Shown here piece by piece: positions 26,813 through 34,306 of a stretch of DNA of 64,000 nucleotides. Both the position numbers and the translations under genes were made by a program. The notes under the pieces were generated by a model. The model had not been told where the DNA came from, searched no databases, and saw only the letters and a program-made list of their open reading frames with translations. The stretch lies in the NCBI RefSeq assembly GCF_004402235.1, contig NZ_SOFS01000038.1:27951-91950 (forward strand), given 5' to 3'. The stretch's first letter is position 1; the number at the start of each line of letters is the position of its first letter. This DNA is from Cryobacterium glucosi. Lineage in GTDB: Bacteria; Actinomycetota; Actinomycetes; Actinomycetales; Microbacteriaceae.

Positions 26813-27163
26813 TCATGCGCTGGTCAGCAGCCGCGCGACCGAGTCGAGCGCGCCGGGTACGAGCGCAAAATGGGCCCAGTTGCCGCGCTGGGTGCGGCTG
26901 AGGAATCCGGCGTCGGTCAGGACTTTGAGGTGGTGGGACACAGTGGGCTGGCTCAGCCCGACCGGTGCCGTCAGGTCGCAGGCGCAGGCTTCCTGACCTT
27001 CGGATGCGGCCACGATCGAGATCAGGCGCAGCCGGGTCGGGTCCGCGAGGGCCTTGAGCGAGCGCGCGAGGTCAACGGCATCCGCCGCGGCGAGCGTCGC
27101 GCGCGTCAGCGGCGCGCAGCACGCGCCACGCGAGGCGATGGGGAGCAGGGAGGTGATCGACAT
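26813..27163 (-). CDS. arsR: ArsR/SmtB arsenic-responsive repressor
   Basis: From the ATG at 27163 the protein has 116 residues. The winged helix has 'LKALADPTRLRLISIV', 'VGLSQPTVSHHLKVLTDAGF' and 'RTQRGNWAHFAL'. Candidate As(III) ligands are C15-C16 near the N-terminus and C60/C62 in 'EACACDLT'. This pattern resembles the Cys15-Cys16-Cys55 site of Corynebacterium glutamicum ArsR1 rather than the plasmid type. The -10 hexamer TATGCT (27175-27170) ends 6 nt before the ATG, so the mRNA is probably leaderless. It should bind the palindromes listed below. Confidence 0.95.
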   Translation of the reverse strand: MSITSLLPIASRGACCAPLTRATLAAADAVDLARSLKALADPTRLRLISIVAASEGQEACACDLTAPVGLSQPTVSHHLKVLTDAGFLSRTQRGNWAHFALVPGALDSVARLLTSA

Positions 27164-27169
27164 GGGCCC

Positions 27170-27198
27170 AGCATAGTCGCGTATTGACACTTGTCGAT
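27170..27198 (-). promoter_or_regulatory. arsR promoter with overlapping ArsR operator 1
   Basis: On minus: -35 TCGACA (27197-27192), a 16-nt spacer, and -10 TATGCT (27175-27170). The palindrome ATTGACA-CT-TGTCGAT (27183-27198) covers the -35, so binding would block arsR-arsM transcription. Confidence 0.7.
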
Positions 27199-27219
27199 AT
27201 AGAGGGTCATACTGGGGGT

Positions 27220-27235
27220 ATCGATGAATGTCGAT
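27220..27235. promoter_or_regulatory. ArsR operator 2, in front of arsD
   Basis: ATCGATG-AA-TGTCGAT has the same 7-2-7 layout as operator 1. It lies 22 bp before the arsD start, and its right arm overlaps a TATAGT -10 candidate (27235-27240) on the plus strand. Confidence 0.65.
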
Positions 27236-27257
27236 ATAGTGAATTGAGGAGTACGAG

Positions 27258-27686
27258 ATGGCTGCCATTCGAATCTACGAGCCGGCCCTGTGTTGCGAGT
27301 CCGGGGTCTGCGGAACCGACACCGACGCATCCCTGGTCACCGTGACCGCCGACGTGCGCCGGCTCAAGGACCTGGGCGCCGACATCGAACGCCACAACCT
27401 CGCCACCGACCCGACCGCCTTCACCACCGACGAGACGGTCCGCGGCTTCATGCACACCGTGGGCTCGAAGGGCCTCCCCCTGACCGTCGTCGACGGCGTC
27501 ACCGTCGCGACCGGCACCTATCCGAGCCGCGACGAACTGCTCGGCTTCGCCGGCCTCGGTGACTCGTCCAACGTCGCGTCGAAGGTCGCGTCGACGGTCG
27601 CGTCGCAGGTCGAGCCGGCCCGGTCCGAGCTGGGCCTCACCGCAAAATCGGGCGGATGCTGCGGCGGCGCCTCCGGCTGCTGCTAA
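27258..27686 (+). CDS. arsD: ArsD arsenic metallochaperone
   Basis: The protein has 142 residues and carries the three essential cysteines in their exact positions, C12-C13 and C18 in 'IYEPALCCESGVCG'. The thioredoxin-like fold includes 'LPLTVVDGVTVATGTYPSRDEL'. The C-terminus has two more pairs, 'GGCCGGASGCC', as in the E. coli protein. ArsD hands As(III) to the ATPase ArsA. The ATG follows GAGGAGTACGAG. It is the first gene of arsD-arsA-acr3, divergent from arsR. Confidence 0.96.
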   Translation: MAAIRIYEPALCCESGVCGTDTDASLVTVTADVRRLKDLGADIERHNLATDPTAFTTDETVRGFMHTVGSKGLPLTVVDGVTVATGTYPSRDELLGFAGLGDSSNVASKVASTVASQVEPARSELGLTAKSGGCCGGASGCC

Positions 27687-27695
27687 GCCGCCCCG

Positions 27696-29465
27696 ATGCG
27701 ATTCCTTGAGGACCCACCCCGCTTCCTGTTCTTCACCGGCAAGGGCGGCGTCGGAAAGACCTCGGTCGCCTGCGCCACCGCCCTCGACCTCGCCGGCCGG
27801 GGCAGGAAGGTGCTGCTGGTCAGCACCGACCCCGCCTCCAACGTCGGCCAGGTATTCGGCCTGACGATCGGCAACACGGTCACTCCCCTCGCGAGTGTGC
27901 CCGGCCTCTCCGCCCTCGAGATCGACCCGGAACAGGCCGCAGCGGCCTACCGGGAGCGCATCGTCGCGCCCGTGCGCGGCCTGCTTCCGGAGGACGAACT
28001 CGCTGGCATCATCGAGGGCCTGTCCGGTTCCTGCACGACCGAGATCGCGTCCTTCGACGAATTCACCGGCCTGCTCGCCGACGAAGCCGTCTTCGGGCAG
28101 TACGACCACATCGTCTTCGACACGGCACCGACCGGGCACACCATCCGCCTGCTGCAGCTGCCGGGCTCCTGGACCGACTTTCTCGAGGCCGGCAAAGGCG
28201 ACCCGTCCTGCCTCGGCCCGCTCTCGGGGCTCGACAAGCACCGTTCGATGTACGCCGCCGCTGTCGCCGCGCTGACCGACCCGGCGCGTACGCGACTGGT
28301 CCTCGTCGCCCGGGCGCAGGCATCCTCGCTGGCCGAAATCGAACGCACCTACCTCGAGCTGAATCAGATCGGCATCGGCGGCGGTTTCGTCGTCGTCAAC
28401 GGACTGCTGCCCGCTGCCGCCGGCGACGAGGACCTCACCCGGGCCGTCCGCGCCCGCGAGGGAGCCGCGCTGGCCGCCATGCCCGCCGCCCTCTCCCGCC
28501 TCCCGCTGGACGTGCTCGAGCTCAAGGCCGCCAACATGGTCGGCATCCCGGCGCTGCAGTCTCTCTTCTCGGCGAGCGCCGGGACGGGCGAATCCGACGA
28601 GATCGTTGAGGCCGGGGAACCCCTCCCCGACGCCCCGCTCGCGGCCCTCGTGGATGCGATCGAACGGGACGACCACGGCCTGGTGCTCTGCATGGGGAAG
28701 GGCGGGGTGGGCAAGACCACGATCGCCGCGGCCATCGCGGTCGCACTCGCCGAACGCGGCCACGCCGTGCACCTCACCACCACCGACCCCGCCGCTCACC
28801 TCACCGAGACCCTGCACGGCAGCGTGCCCGGGCTCGCGGTGTCCCGTATCGACCCGGCCCTGGCCGTGCAGACGTATCGCGACCACGTGATGGCCACCAA
28901 GGGCACGGCCCTGGACGCGGAGGGTCGCGCGGCACTGGCCGAGGACCTCCTCTCCCCCTGCACCGAGGAAGTCGCCGTCTTCCAGCAGTTCTCCCGGGTC
29001 GTCCATGAGTCGCGCCGGAAATTCGTCGTCGTCGACACCGCCCCGACCGGGCACACGCTCCTCCTGCTGGATGCGACCGGTTCCTATCACCGCGAAATGG
29101 CGCGGCAGATCGGCGACTCGCTTCCGTTCACGACACCATTGATGCGTCTGCAGGACCCGGCCCTGACCAAGGTCATTCTGGTTACCCTCGCGGAGACGAC
29201 CCCGGTGCTCGAGGCCGAAGGTCTGCAGGACGACCTCGAACGTGCCGGCATCCACCCGTGGGCCTGGGTCGTCAACGCCTCCCTGGCCGCGGCCCGCCCG
29301 GCGTCACCGTTCCTTCGAGCACGCGCTTCGAGCGAGGTCGAACAGATCGACCGGGTGCGTCTCCTCGCGGATCGAATGGCCATCGTCGCCCTCCTGCCGG
29401 CGGAGCCCATCGGACAGGAGAAGCTGGCGGCACTGACCGCACTCAGCCCCCAACCGGCACGGTGA
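27696..29465 (+). CDS. arsA: ArsA arsenite efflux ATPase
   Basis: The 589-residue protein has two homologous ATPase halves. The P-loops are 'FTGKGGVGKTSVA' near residue 15 and 'CMGKGGVGKTTIA' near 334, and each half has the signal sequence DTAPTGHT. The metal-site cysteines fall at C113, C172 and C422, the same numbers as in E. coli ArsA, which shows full-length collinearity. ArsA drives As(III) out through a membrane partner; here that is Acr3 rather than ArsB. The ATG is 9 bp after the arsD stop, with no clear ribosome-binding site, so translation is probably coupled. Confidence 0.96.
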   Translation: MRFLEDPPRFLFFTGKGGVGKTSVACATALDLAGRGRKVLLVSTDPASNVGQVFGLTIGNTVTPLASVPGLSALEIDPEQAAAAYRERIVAPVRGLLPEDELAGIIEGLSGSCTTEIASFDEFTGLLADEAVFGQYDHIVFDTAPTGHTIRLLQLPGSWTDFLEAGKGDPSCLGPLSGLDKHRSMYAAAVAALTDPARTRLVLVARAQASSLAEIERTYLELNQIGIGGGFVVVNGLLPAAAGDEDLTRAVRAREGAALAAMPAALSRLPLDVLELKAANMVGIPALQSLFSASAGTGESDEIVEAGEPLPDAPLAALVDAIERDDHGLVLCMGKGGVGKTTIAAAIAVALAERGHAVHLTTTDPAAHLTETLHGSVPGLAVSRIDPALAVQTYRDHVMATKGTALDAEGRAALAEDLLSPCTEEVAVFQQFSRVVHESRRKFVVVDTAPTGHTLLLLDATGSYHREMARQIGDSLPFTTPLMRLQDPALTKVILVTLAETTPVLEAEGLQDDLERAGIHPWAWVVNASLAAARPASPFLRARASSEVEQIDRVRLLADRMAIVALLPAEPIGQEKLAALTALSPQPAR

Positions 29466-29471
29466 CCGTGA

Positions 29472-29521
29472 ATCGACATTCGTCGATAGAGTGGGAACGC
29501 GTCATATCGACGTTCATCTAT
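29472..29521. promoter_or_regulatory. ArsR operators 3 and 4, between arsA and acr3
   Basis: Two 7-2-7 palindromes lie here: ATCGACA-TT-CGTCGAT (29472-29487) and ATCGACG-TT-CATCTAT (29506-29521). They are 34 bp apart centre to centre, about three helical turns. They imply a separate, ArsR-controlled promoter for acr3 in addition to read-through from arsD-arsA. Confidence 0.7.
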
Positions 29522-29546
29522 TCATTTTCTGATGGTGCGGAGCCCC

Positions 29547-30641
29547 ATGCCCTTCCCTGAAACCCCGACCGTTCCATCCGTCGCCACCCCGATCACCGCT
29601 CCGGCCCGTCTCGGGTTCACCGACCGGCTCCTCCCGGTCTGGATTCTCGCGGCGATGGGTTTCGGCCTCCTGCTCGCGGTCGCCGCCCCCGGCATCGGCA
29701 CGCTGCTCGGCGCGTTCACGATCGGCTCGGTCAGCGTGCCGATCGCCATCGGCCTGCTCGTGATGATGTATCCGGTGCTCGCGAAGGTGCGGTATTCGGA
29801 TGCCCGCGCCGTGGCCGGCGATAAGCGCCTTCTGGTCTCGTCGCTCGTGATGAACTGGCTCGTCGGGCCCGCGCTGATGTTCACGCTCGCCTGGATCTTC
29901 CTGCCCGACCTGCCCGAGTACCGCACCGGGCTGATCATCGTCGGCCTCGCCCGCTGCATCGCGATGGTGCTGATCTGGAACGAACTCGCCTGCGGGGACC
30001 GCGAGGCCGCCGCCTTCCTCGTCGCCATCAACTCCGTCTTCCAGGTCTTCGCCTTCGCGGCGCTCGGCTGGTTCTACCTGCAGATCCTTCCGGCCTGGCT
30101 CGGCCTGTCCACCACGAGCGCGGACTTCTCGATCTGGGCCATCACGGCGAGCGTGCTCGTGTTCCTCGGCATCCCGCTCCTGGCCGGATACCTGTCCCGC
30201 CGGGTGGGCGAGGCCACCCGCGGCCGGGACTGGTACGAGGCCCGGTTCCTGCCGAAGGTCGGGCCGTTCGCCCTCTACGGGCTCCTCTTCACGATCGTGC
30301 TCCTGTTCGCCCTGCAGGGCAGGCAGGTCATCGACCGGCCGCAGGACGTCGCCCGCATCGCCCTGCCGCTCCTCGTCTACTTCCTTGTGACGTTCCTCAC
30401 CGGCTTCCTGCTCGGGAAGCTCATCGGCCTGCCGTACGAGCGCACCGCGACCCTCGCCTTCACTGCGGCGGGCAACAACTTCGAGCTCGCGATCGCGGTC
30501 GCGATCGGCACCTTCGGTGCCGGCAGCGGTCAGGCCCTCGCGGGCATCGTTGGCCCGTTGATCGAGGTCCCCGTCCTCGTCGCCCTCGTCTACGTGGCGC
30601 TCTGGCTCCGGCCCCGCCTGTTCCCGGCGCCGCGCAGCTAG
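29547..30641 (+). CDS. acr3: Acr3-type arsenite efflux permease
   Basis: From the ATG at 29547, which follows GGAG, the protein has 364 residues; the ATG at 29532 is in frame but has no such site. About ten membrane helices are visible. Diagnostic Acr3 segments are 'SSLVMNWLVGPALMFTLAW', 'GLARCIAMVLIWNELACGD' with the essential Cys, and 'AAGNNFELAIAVAIGTFG' with the essential Glu. It exports As(OH)3, here likely energised by ArsA. It is convergent with arsC. Confidence 0.95.
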   Translation: MPFPETPTVPSVATPITAPARLGFTDRLLPVWILAAMGFGLLLAVAAPGIGTLLGAFTIGSVSVPIAIGLLVMMYPVLAKVRYSDARAVAGDKRLLVSSLVMNWLVGPALMFTLAWIFLPDLPEYRTGLIIVGLARCIAMVLIWNELACGDREAAAFLVAINSVFQVFAFAALGWFYLQILPAWLGLSTTSADFSIWAITASVLVFLGIPLLAGYLSRRVGEATRGRDWYEARFLPKVGPFALYGLLFTIVLLFALQGRQVIDRPQDVARIALPLLVYFLVTFLTGFLLGKLIGLPYERTATLAFTAAGNNFELAIAVAIGTFGAGSGQALAGIVGPLIEVPVLVALVYVALWLRPRLFPAPRS

Positions 30642-30720
30642 CGCTCAACCACGACGAATCCCGCCAAGAGCGCAGGCCGAAGTGGCCACCCGAGCAGCGG
30701 CACCCGTCGTGGCCGTCGGC

Positions 30721-31131
30721 TTAGACGCTCGCGGGCAGGAGCTCGGCGAGGAGGGCCTCGACGCGCGCCTTGATGTCGTCGCGGATCGGGCGCACCTCGT
30801 CGATGCTCTTGCCCTTGGGGTCGACGAGCTCCCAGTCCTCGTAACGCTTGCCGGGGAAGATCGGGCAGACGTCGCCGCAGCCCATGGTGATGACGACGTC
30901 GGACTCGCGCACCTGCTCGGTGGTCATCAGCTGCGGAACGGCCTGGGAGATGTCGATGCCCTCTTCGCTCATGGCCTGGATCGCCATCGGATTGATCTGG
31001 TCACCCGGCTCCGAGCCGCCGGAGCGCACCTCGACGGCGCCGCCGGACAGGGCGCGCATATAGCCGGCGGCCATCTGCGAGCGACCGGCATTGTGGATGC
31101 AGACGAACAGGACGGTGGGCTTCTCAGACAC
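30721..31131 (-). CDS. arsC: Arsenate reductase, low-molecular-weight phosphatase type
   Basis: The 136-residue protein starts with GTG after AGGAA. The anion loop CX5R is C11-IHNAGR-17, followed by S18. Extra cysteines C85 and C89 in 'TMGCGDVCPIFPG' match the disulphide relay of thioredoxin-coupled ArsC, and 'ELVDPKGKSIDEVRPIRDDI' holds the catalytic Asp-Pro. It reduces As(V) to As(III), feeding Acr3 and ArsM. Actinobacteria also have mycothiol-coupled relatives; the C85/C89 pair favours the thioredoxin type. It has its own operator and is on the opposite strand to acr3. Confidence 0.94.
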   Translation of the reverse strand: MSEKPTVLFVCIHNAGRSQMAAGYMRALSGGAVEVRSGGSEPGDQINPMAIQAMSEEGIDISQAVPQLMTTEQVRESDVVITMGCGDVCPIFPGKRYEDWELVDPKGKSIDEVRPIRDDIKARVEALLAELLPASV

Positions 31132-31155
31132 GGGGGTTCCTCACTCTCGATGTCC

Positions 31156-31185
31156 TCAAAGTATAGACGTTTGTCTATGCTTTGA
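31156..31185. promoter_or_regulatory. ArsR operator 5 over the arsC promoter
   Basis: The core ATAGACG-TT-TGTCTAT (31163-31178) has the same 7-2-7 layout as the other ars operators. Here the palindrome extends to 30 bp, with TCAAAG/CTTTGA outer arms and one mismatch. A TATACT -10 for arsC (31165-31160, minus) lies inside it. Confidence 0.7.
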
Positions 31186-31217
31186 GAATCCCCCATCGTT
31201 TCTTTACCCGGCCGGGG

Positions 31218-32234
31218 CTAGCCGAAACGGCCGTTGACGTAGTCGGCGGTGCGGCTGTCGATCGGGTTGCCGAACATGGCGTCGGTCGGCCCGTGCTCCA
31301 CGATGCCGCCGGGCGTGCCCTGGGCGGCGAGGAAGAACGCGCAGTTCTGCGACACGCGCTGTGCCTGCTGCATGTTGTGCGTCACGATCACGATCGTGAC
31401 CTCGTGGGCGAGCTCGAGCATGGTCTCCTCGATCACCCGCGTGGAAGTCGGGTCGAGGGCCGAGCACGGTTCGTCCATCAAGAGGATGCGCGGGGTCACC
31501 GCGAGCGACCGCGCGATGCACAGACGCTGCTGCTGCCCTCCGGAGAGTCCGGAACCGGGCGCGCGCAACCGGTCGCGCACCTCCTTCCAGAGCCCGGCCT
31601 TGGTCAGGCAGCTCTCGACGAGGAAGTCTTTCTCATCGTTGGAGGCACGCTTGCCGGTGAGGGTGAGCCCGGCGATGACGTTGTCGTAGATCGACATGGC
31701 CGGGAACGGGTTGGGCTTCTGGAACACCATGCCGATGCTCTTGCGGGCGTCGACGAGCTTGCGTTCGGGGTCGTAGATGTCCTCACCGTCGAGGAGGACT
31801 TCACCGGCGAGGCTCGCGGACGGCACGAGCTCGTGCATCCGGTTCAGGATGCGCAGGAACGTGGACTTGCCGCAGCCGGACGGGCCGATCAGGGAGGTGA
31901 TGATGCCGGCCGGCATGGTGAGGTTGACCCGGTCGAGCACCTGGCGTTCGCCGAACCAGGCCGAGACGTTGCGGCCCTCGAGGGTTGCGAGTGGTGCGAT
32001 CTCGCGCACCGGCGGGCTGAAGCTCGCGTAGACCCCGGCATCCGCGGCAGACGGCCGCTTCAGCCAGGGCGCGCTGAAGCCTCCGAGCCGGGGAGCCTTG
32101 ACCGGCGCGTCGGCCACGACCTCGGGCCGGGCCTCGGTCCTCGCCTGCGCGCGCTGCTTGCGGTCACGCCGGACCGGTCCCTTCACCGGCGGCAGCACCT
32201 GGGTGAGCTCGTCGTTCTGCACATTGTCGGTCAT
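31218..32234 (-). CDS. pstB: Phosphate ABC transporter ATP-binding protein PstB, with N-terminal extension
   Basis: The 338-residue protein has a normal PstB core from about residue 88 ('VSAWFGERQVLDRVNLTMPA'): Walker A 'GPSGCGKST', the Q loop 'GMVFQKPNPFPAMSIYDNV', signature 'LSGGQQQRLCIARSL' and Walker B 'ILLMDEPCSALDP'. The first 85 residues are Ala/Pro/Arg-rich and absent from typical PstB (about 250-260 residues). It powers phosphate import by PstSCA. It is the last gene of the pst cluster, separated from pstS by seven other genes. Confidence 0.95.
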   Translation of the reverse strand: MTDNVQNDELTQVLPPVKGPVRRDRKQRAQARTEARPEVVADAPVKAPRLGGFSAPWLKRPSAADAGVYASFSPPVREIAPLATLEGRNVSAWFGERQVLDRVNLTMPAGIITSLIGPSGCGKSTFLRILNRMHELVPSASLAGEVLLDGEDIYDPERKLVDARKSIGMVFQKPNPFPAMSIYDNVIAGLTLTGKRASNDEKDFLVESCLTKAGLWKEVRDRLRAPGSGLSGGQQQRLCIARSLAVTPRILLMDEPCSALDPTSTRVIEETMLELAHEVTIVIVTHNMQQAQRVSQNCAFFLAAQGTPGGIVEHGPTDAMFGNPIDSRTADYVNGRFG

Positions 32235-32256
32235 GACACTCGTTTCATTGGTCTAC

Positions 32257-32302
32257 AGCAGTTTCGGGACTGAAGCAGGTTCGGGACTACAGCAGGTTCG
32301 GG
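32257..32302. repeat. 17-bp tandem repeat at the 3' end of the sortase-like gene
   Basis: Three copies of an AGCAGGTTCGGGACT-type unit (about 32257-32273, 32274-32290, and partial 32291-32302) span the stop codon of the sortase-like gene and the spacer before pstB. The last codons (PNLL-stop) come from one copy. Confidence 0.75.
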
Positions 32303-33438
32303 AGGAGGCGCACGAGTTGGTCGGCCACGAAGAGCCCCCCGACAGTGACAACCGGAAGGAAGACGATCCAGGTCTTGCGGAGGCCGACCCGGCGGAACGC
32401 CCAGACGGCGGCGAGTTCGATGACCAGCAGGAACTGCAGGGCGAAGACGAGGGCCCACACCGTTGTGGTGTCGGTCGCGAGTTCCTTGTCCTGCAGGGGC
32501 AGGGTCGCGAAGGTGGTCTGGCGCTTGCCGGCGGGCTTCGTCTCGGAGACGAGTTCGGCATCCACGCGCACGACGCCGCTCGGCACGTAGGCCGGCCCGC
32601 GGGCGCTCTCGAGGATCAGTCGGCTCTTGCCTGCACCGAGGCTTGCGGGTGCGGGGTCGCCGGCGTAGCGCAGGCCGAGCACCGAGAACGTCTGCTCGCC
32701 CTGGCCGGTGATCACGGTGAACTGCTGGCCGGGGCGCAGTTCCTGCAGCCGGGCGAACGGACCACCGTAGGCGGCGGCGCGGCCCATGAGCACGCTGATG
32801 CCGGACTGGCCGGGTAGCGGCGTGTCGCGGCGATGGCCGGGGCCGGCGCGCAGGGTGCCGGAGTCTGTGCCCTCGACGACGATCTCGTGCACGTCGATCG
32901 AGGGGATGTCGAGCACGGCCACGGGTGTGCCGGAGGTGAGCAGCACCTTGTCGACGGTGCCCTCGCTGACCGGGGCCGTTCCCTGGGCGAGCTCGTACCG
33001 GAAGGTGTTCGTGAGCTGCTGCTGGGACACGATGTGCTGCAGCTGGCCGAGCACGGTCAGGTTGGCGAGGAACCCGAAGATGAGGATGGCGAGAATCGCC
33101 AGGGTCGAGCGGATGACCTGGTCGCGCTGGGTGAGCACGACCGGCGGCCGAGGGGGCGGCGGGCTACGCCGCGGCGGCGTCGGGATCTTCGGTGGTTTCG
33201 GCGGCTTGCCCTGGCGGCCGCGCTCCGGCGGTGTGCCGGGGAGTCCGCCACCACCGCCCAGAGTGCCCGGGCCGGGCGGTGACCAGTCCCGGGGTCCCGC
33301 GGACTGTCCCGCGAGGGGGTGGACCGCCTGCATCTCGGAAACGCCGGGCGAAACCGGCGGGACCCAGCCTCGCGGCATTCTCGGCACCTTCGGCACCGTG
33401 GGGCGTTGGGGACGACGGGGCAGCCTGGCTGTCGTCAT
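32287..33438 (-). CDS. Catalytically dead class E/F sortase-fold membrane protein
   Basis: The 383-residue protein starts at an ATG overlapping the previous stop (ATGA). Residues 1-100 are a cytoplasmic Pro/Gly/Arg-rich region. A membrane helix follows at about 111-130, then a sortase fold at about 170-300: 'VLDIPSIDVHEIVVEGTD', 'GPGHRRDTPLPGQSGISVL', 'YGGPFARLQELRPGQQFTVI'. Two more helices follow near the C-terminus. Where active enzymes have the catalytic His ('AGHR') this has M218-G219-R220. Where they have the catalytic Cys ('TLTTC') it has 'LILESA' (S278-A279), and the later Arg is also missing. All surrounding motifs are in frame, so this is not a sequencing break. It is probably a binding or scaffold protein. 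Confidence 0.82.
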   Translation of the reverse strand: MTTARLPRRPQRPTVPKVPRMPRGWVPPVSPGVSEMQAVHPLAGQSAGPRDWSPPGPGTLGGGGGLPGTPPERGRQGKPPKPPKIPTPPRRSPPPPRPPVVLTQRDQVIRSTLAILAILIFGFLANLTVLGQLQHIVSQQQLTNTFRYELAQGTAPVSEGTVDKVLLTSGTPVAVLDIPSIDVHEIVVEGTDSGTLRAGPGHRRDTPLPGQSGISVLMGRAAAYGGPFARLQELRPGQQFTVITGQGEQTFSVLGLRYAGDPAPASLGAGKSRLILESARGPAYVPSGVVRVDAELVSETKPAGKRQTTFATLPLQDKELATDTTTVWALVFALQFLLVIELAAVWAFRRVGLRKTWIVFLPVVTVGGLFVADQLVRLLPNLL

Positions 33439-34175
33439 GACGCCACCTCTTCCGCGAGTTTGGGGGTGGGCCGCGGTACGAGGAGCACGAAGCGGAGGAT
33501 CAGGGTCAGCGTGCCGGCGATCGCGAGCGCGATCAGGGCGAAGTAGGGCGGGATGATGCTGAACGAGTCCCGGGTGACGGGCGAGAGCGCCGTGCCGCCG
33601 ATGTCCGCGGGAGGCGTCATGGTGACGTGACCCTTGAACCAGGCCCACTGGCCGACGTCCCGAATGGTGGCCGAGACGGTGCGGGTCTCATTGGGGGCGA
33701 GGCTGTCGATACTGACCTTGTCGACGATGGCGACGGGGAGGTCGACCGCGTTGTCGAGCCAGAAGCGCAGGCTCGAGGTGATCGGGGCATCCGTGATGTT
33801 GCGCATCGTGAAGTCGAGCACCATGGTGCCGCCGCCCGGCCCGGCCTCAGAATCGATGCGTGTCGTGAGGCCGCTCACGTAGAAGACGCCCGCGATCTTG
33901 GTCGGGTTCGCGCCGAGCGCCGAGGCCGCGGCGGCGGTGTCCTTGATCGTCGTTTGGGTCACCGCGGGCACGGCCACGGATTTCACCGGGTTCGTGACGG
34001 CCGGGGTCGTCGTCGCCCGGCTCGACGGCCCGACGACACCCACGCTGATGCCCACACCGTTCGGGTCATCCGTCGCCGCCTGTGCACTCATGGCGAGTCC
34101 GGCCAGGCCCGCCACCGGCGCGAACGCGATGAGGGCCACGACCAGAATCAGGCGCGCGTGAGCGGATGTGAGCAC
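33435..34175 (-). CDS. Single-pass membrane protein with WxL-interacting-protein-like beta domain
   Basis: The start is uncertain: a GTG at 34175 gives 246 residues, while TTG codons at 34181 and 34226 lie upstream. There is a signal-like helix (LILVVALIAFAPVAGLAGLA) and then a beta-rich domain. That domain resembles the membrane-proximal domain of the DUF916 protein at 35306-36409: 'LAPNETRTVSATIRDVGQWAW...HVTM' against 'LPGSSRTVTLTVSGVGAWVY...HVSL', both followed by an 'RDS' strand. It ends with a membrane helix and a short cytoplasmic tail. It lacks the DUF916 peptidoglycan-binding part. It is coupled to the sortase-like gene by ATGA overlap. Confidence 0.7.
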   Translation of the reverse strand: MLTSAHARLILVVALIAFAPVAGLAGLAMSAQAATDDPNGVGISVGVVGPSSRATTTPAVTNPVKSVAVPAVTQTTIKDTAAAASALGANPTKIAGVFYVSGLTTRIDSEAGPGGGTMVLDFTMRNITDAPITSSLRFWLDNAVDLPVAIVDKVSIDSLAPNETRTVSATIRDVGQWAWFKGHVTMTPPADIGGTALSPVTRDSFSIIPPYFALIALAIAGTLTLILRFVLLVPRPTPKLAEEVAS

Positions 34176-34306
34176 AGTCAAGTTAGTCCATTCGAGGTTT
34201 CGGCGAGCTGACGGGCGGGCAAACAAGAGGCAAACACAGCAGGAAACCGAGCCTCGCTCATTCCGTGCCGTACGAGCGCGACAGGATAGAGTCGGCGACC
34301 GGCCGG

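Noticed and set aside
26020..31131. Arsenic locus as a mobile island
   Set aside because: No integrase, transposase, flanking repeats or change in base composition visible to the eye.
32287..33438. Sortase inactivated by a frameshift or sequencing error
   Set aside because: The motifs before, between and after the lost catalytic residues are all in one frame, so the losses are substitutions.
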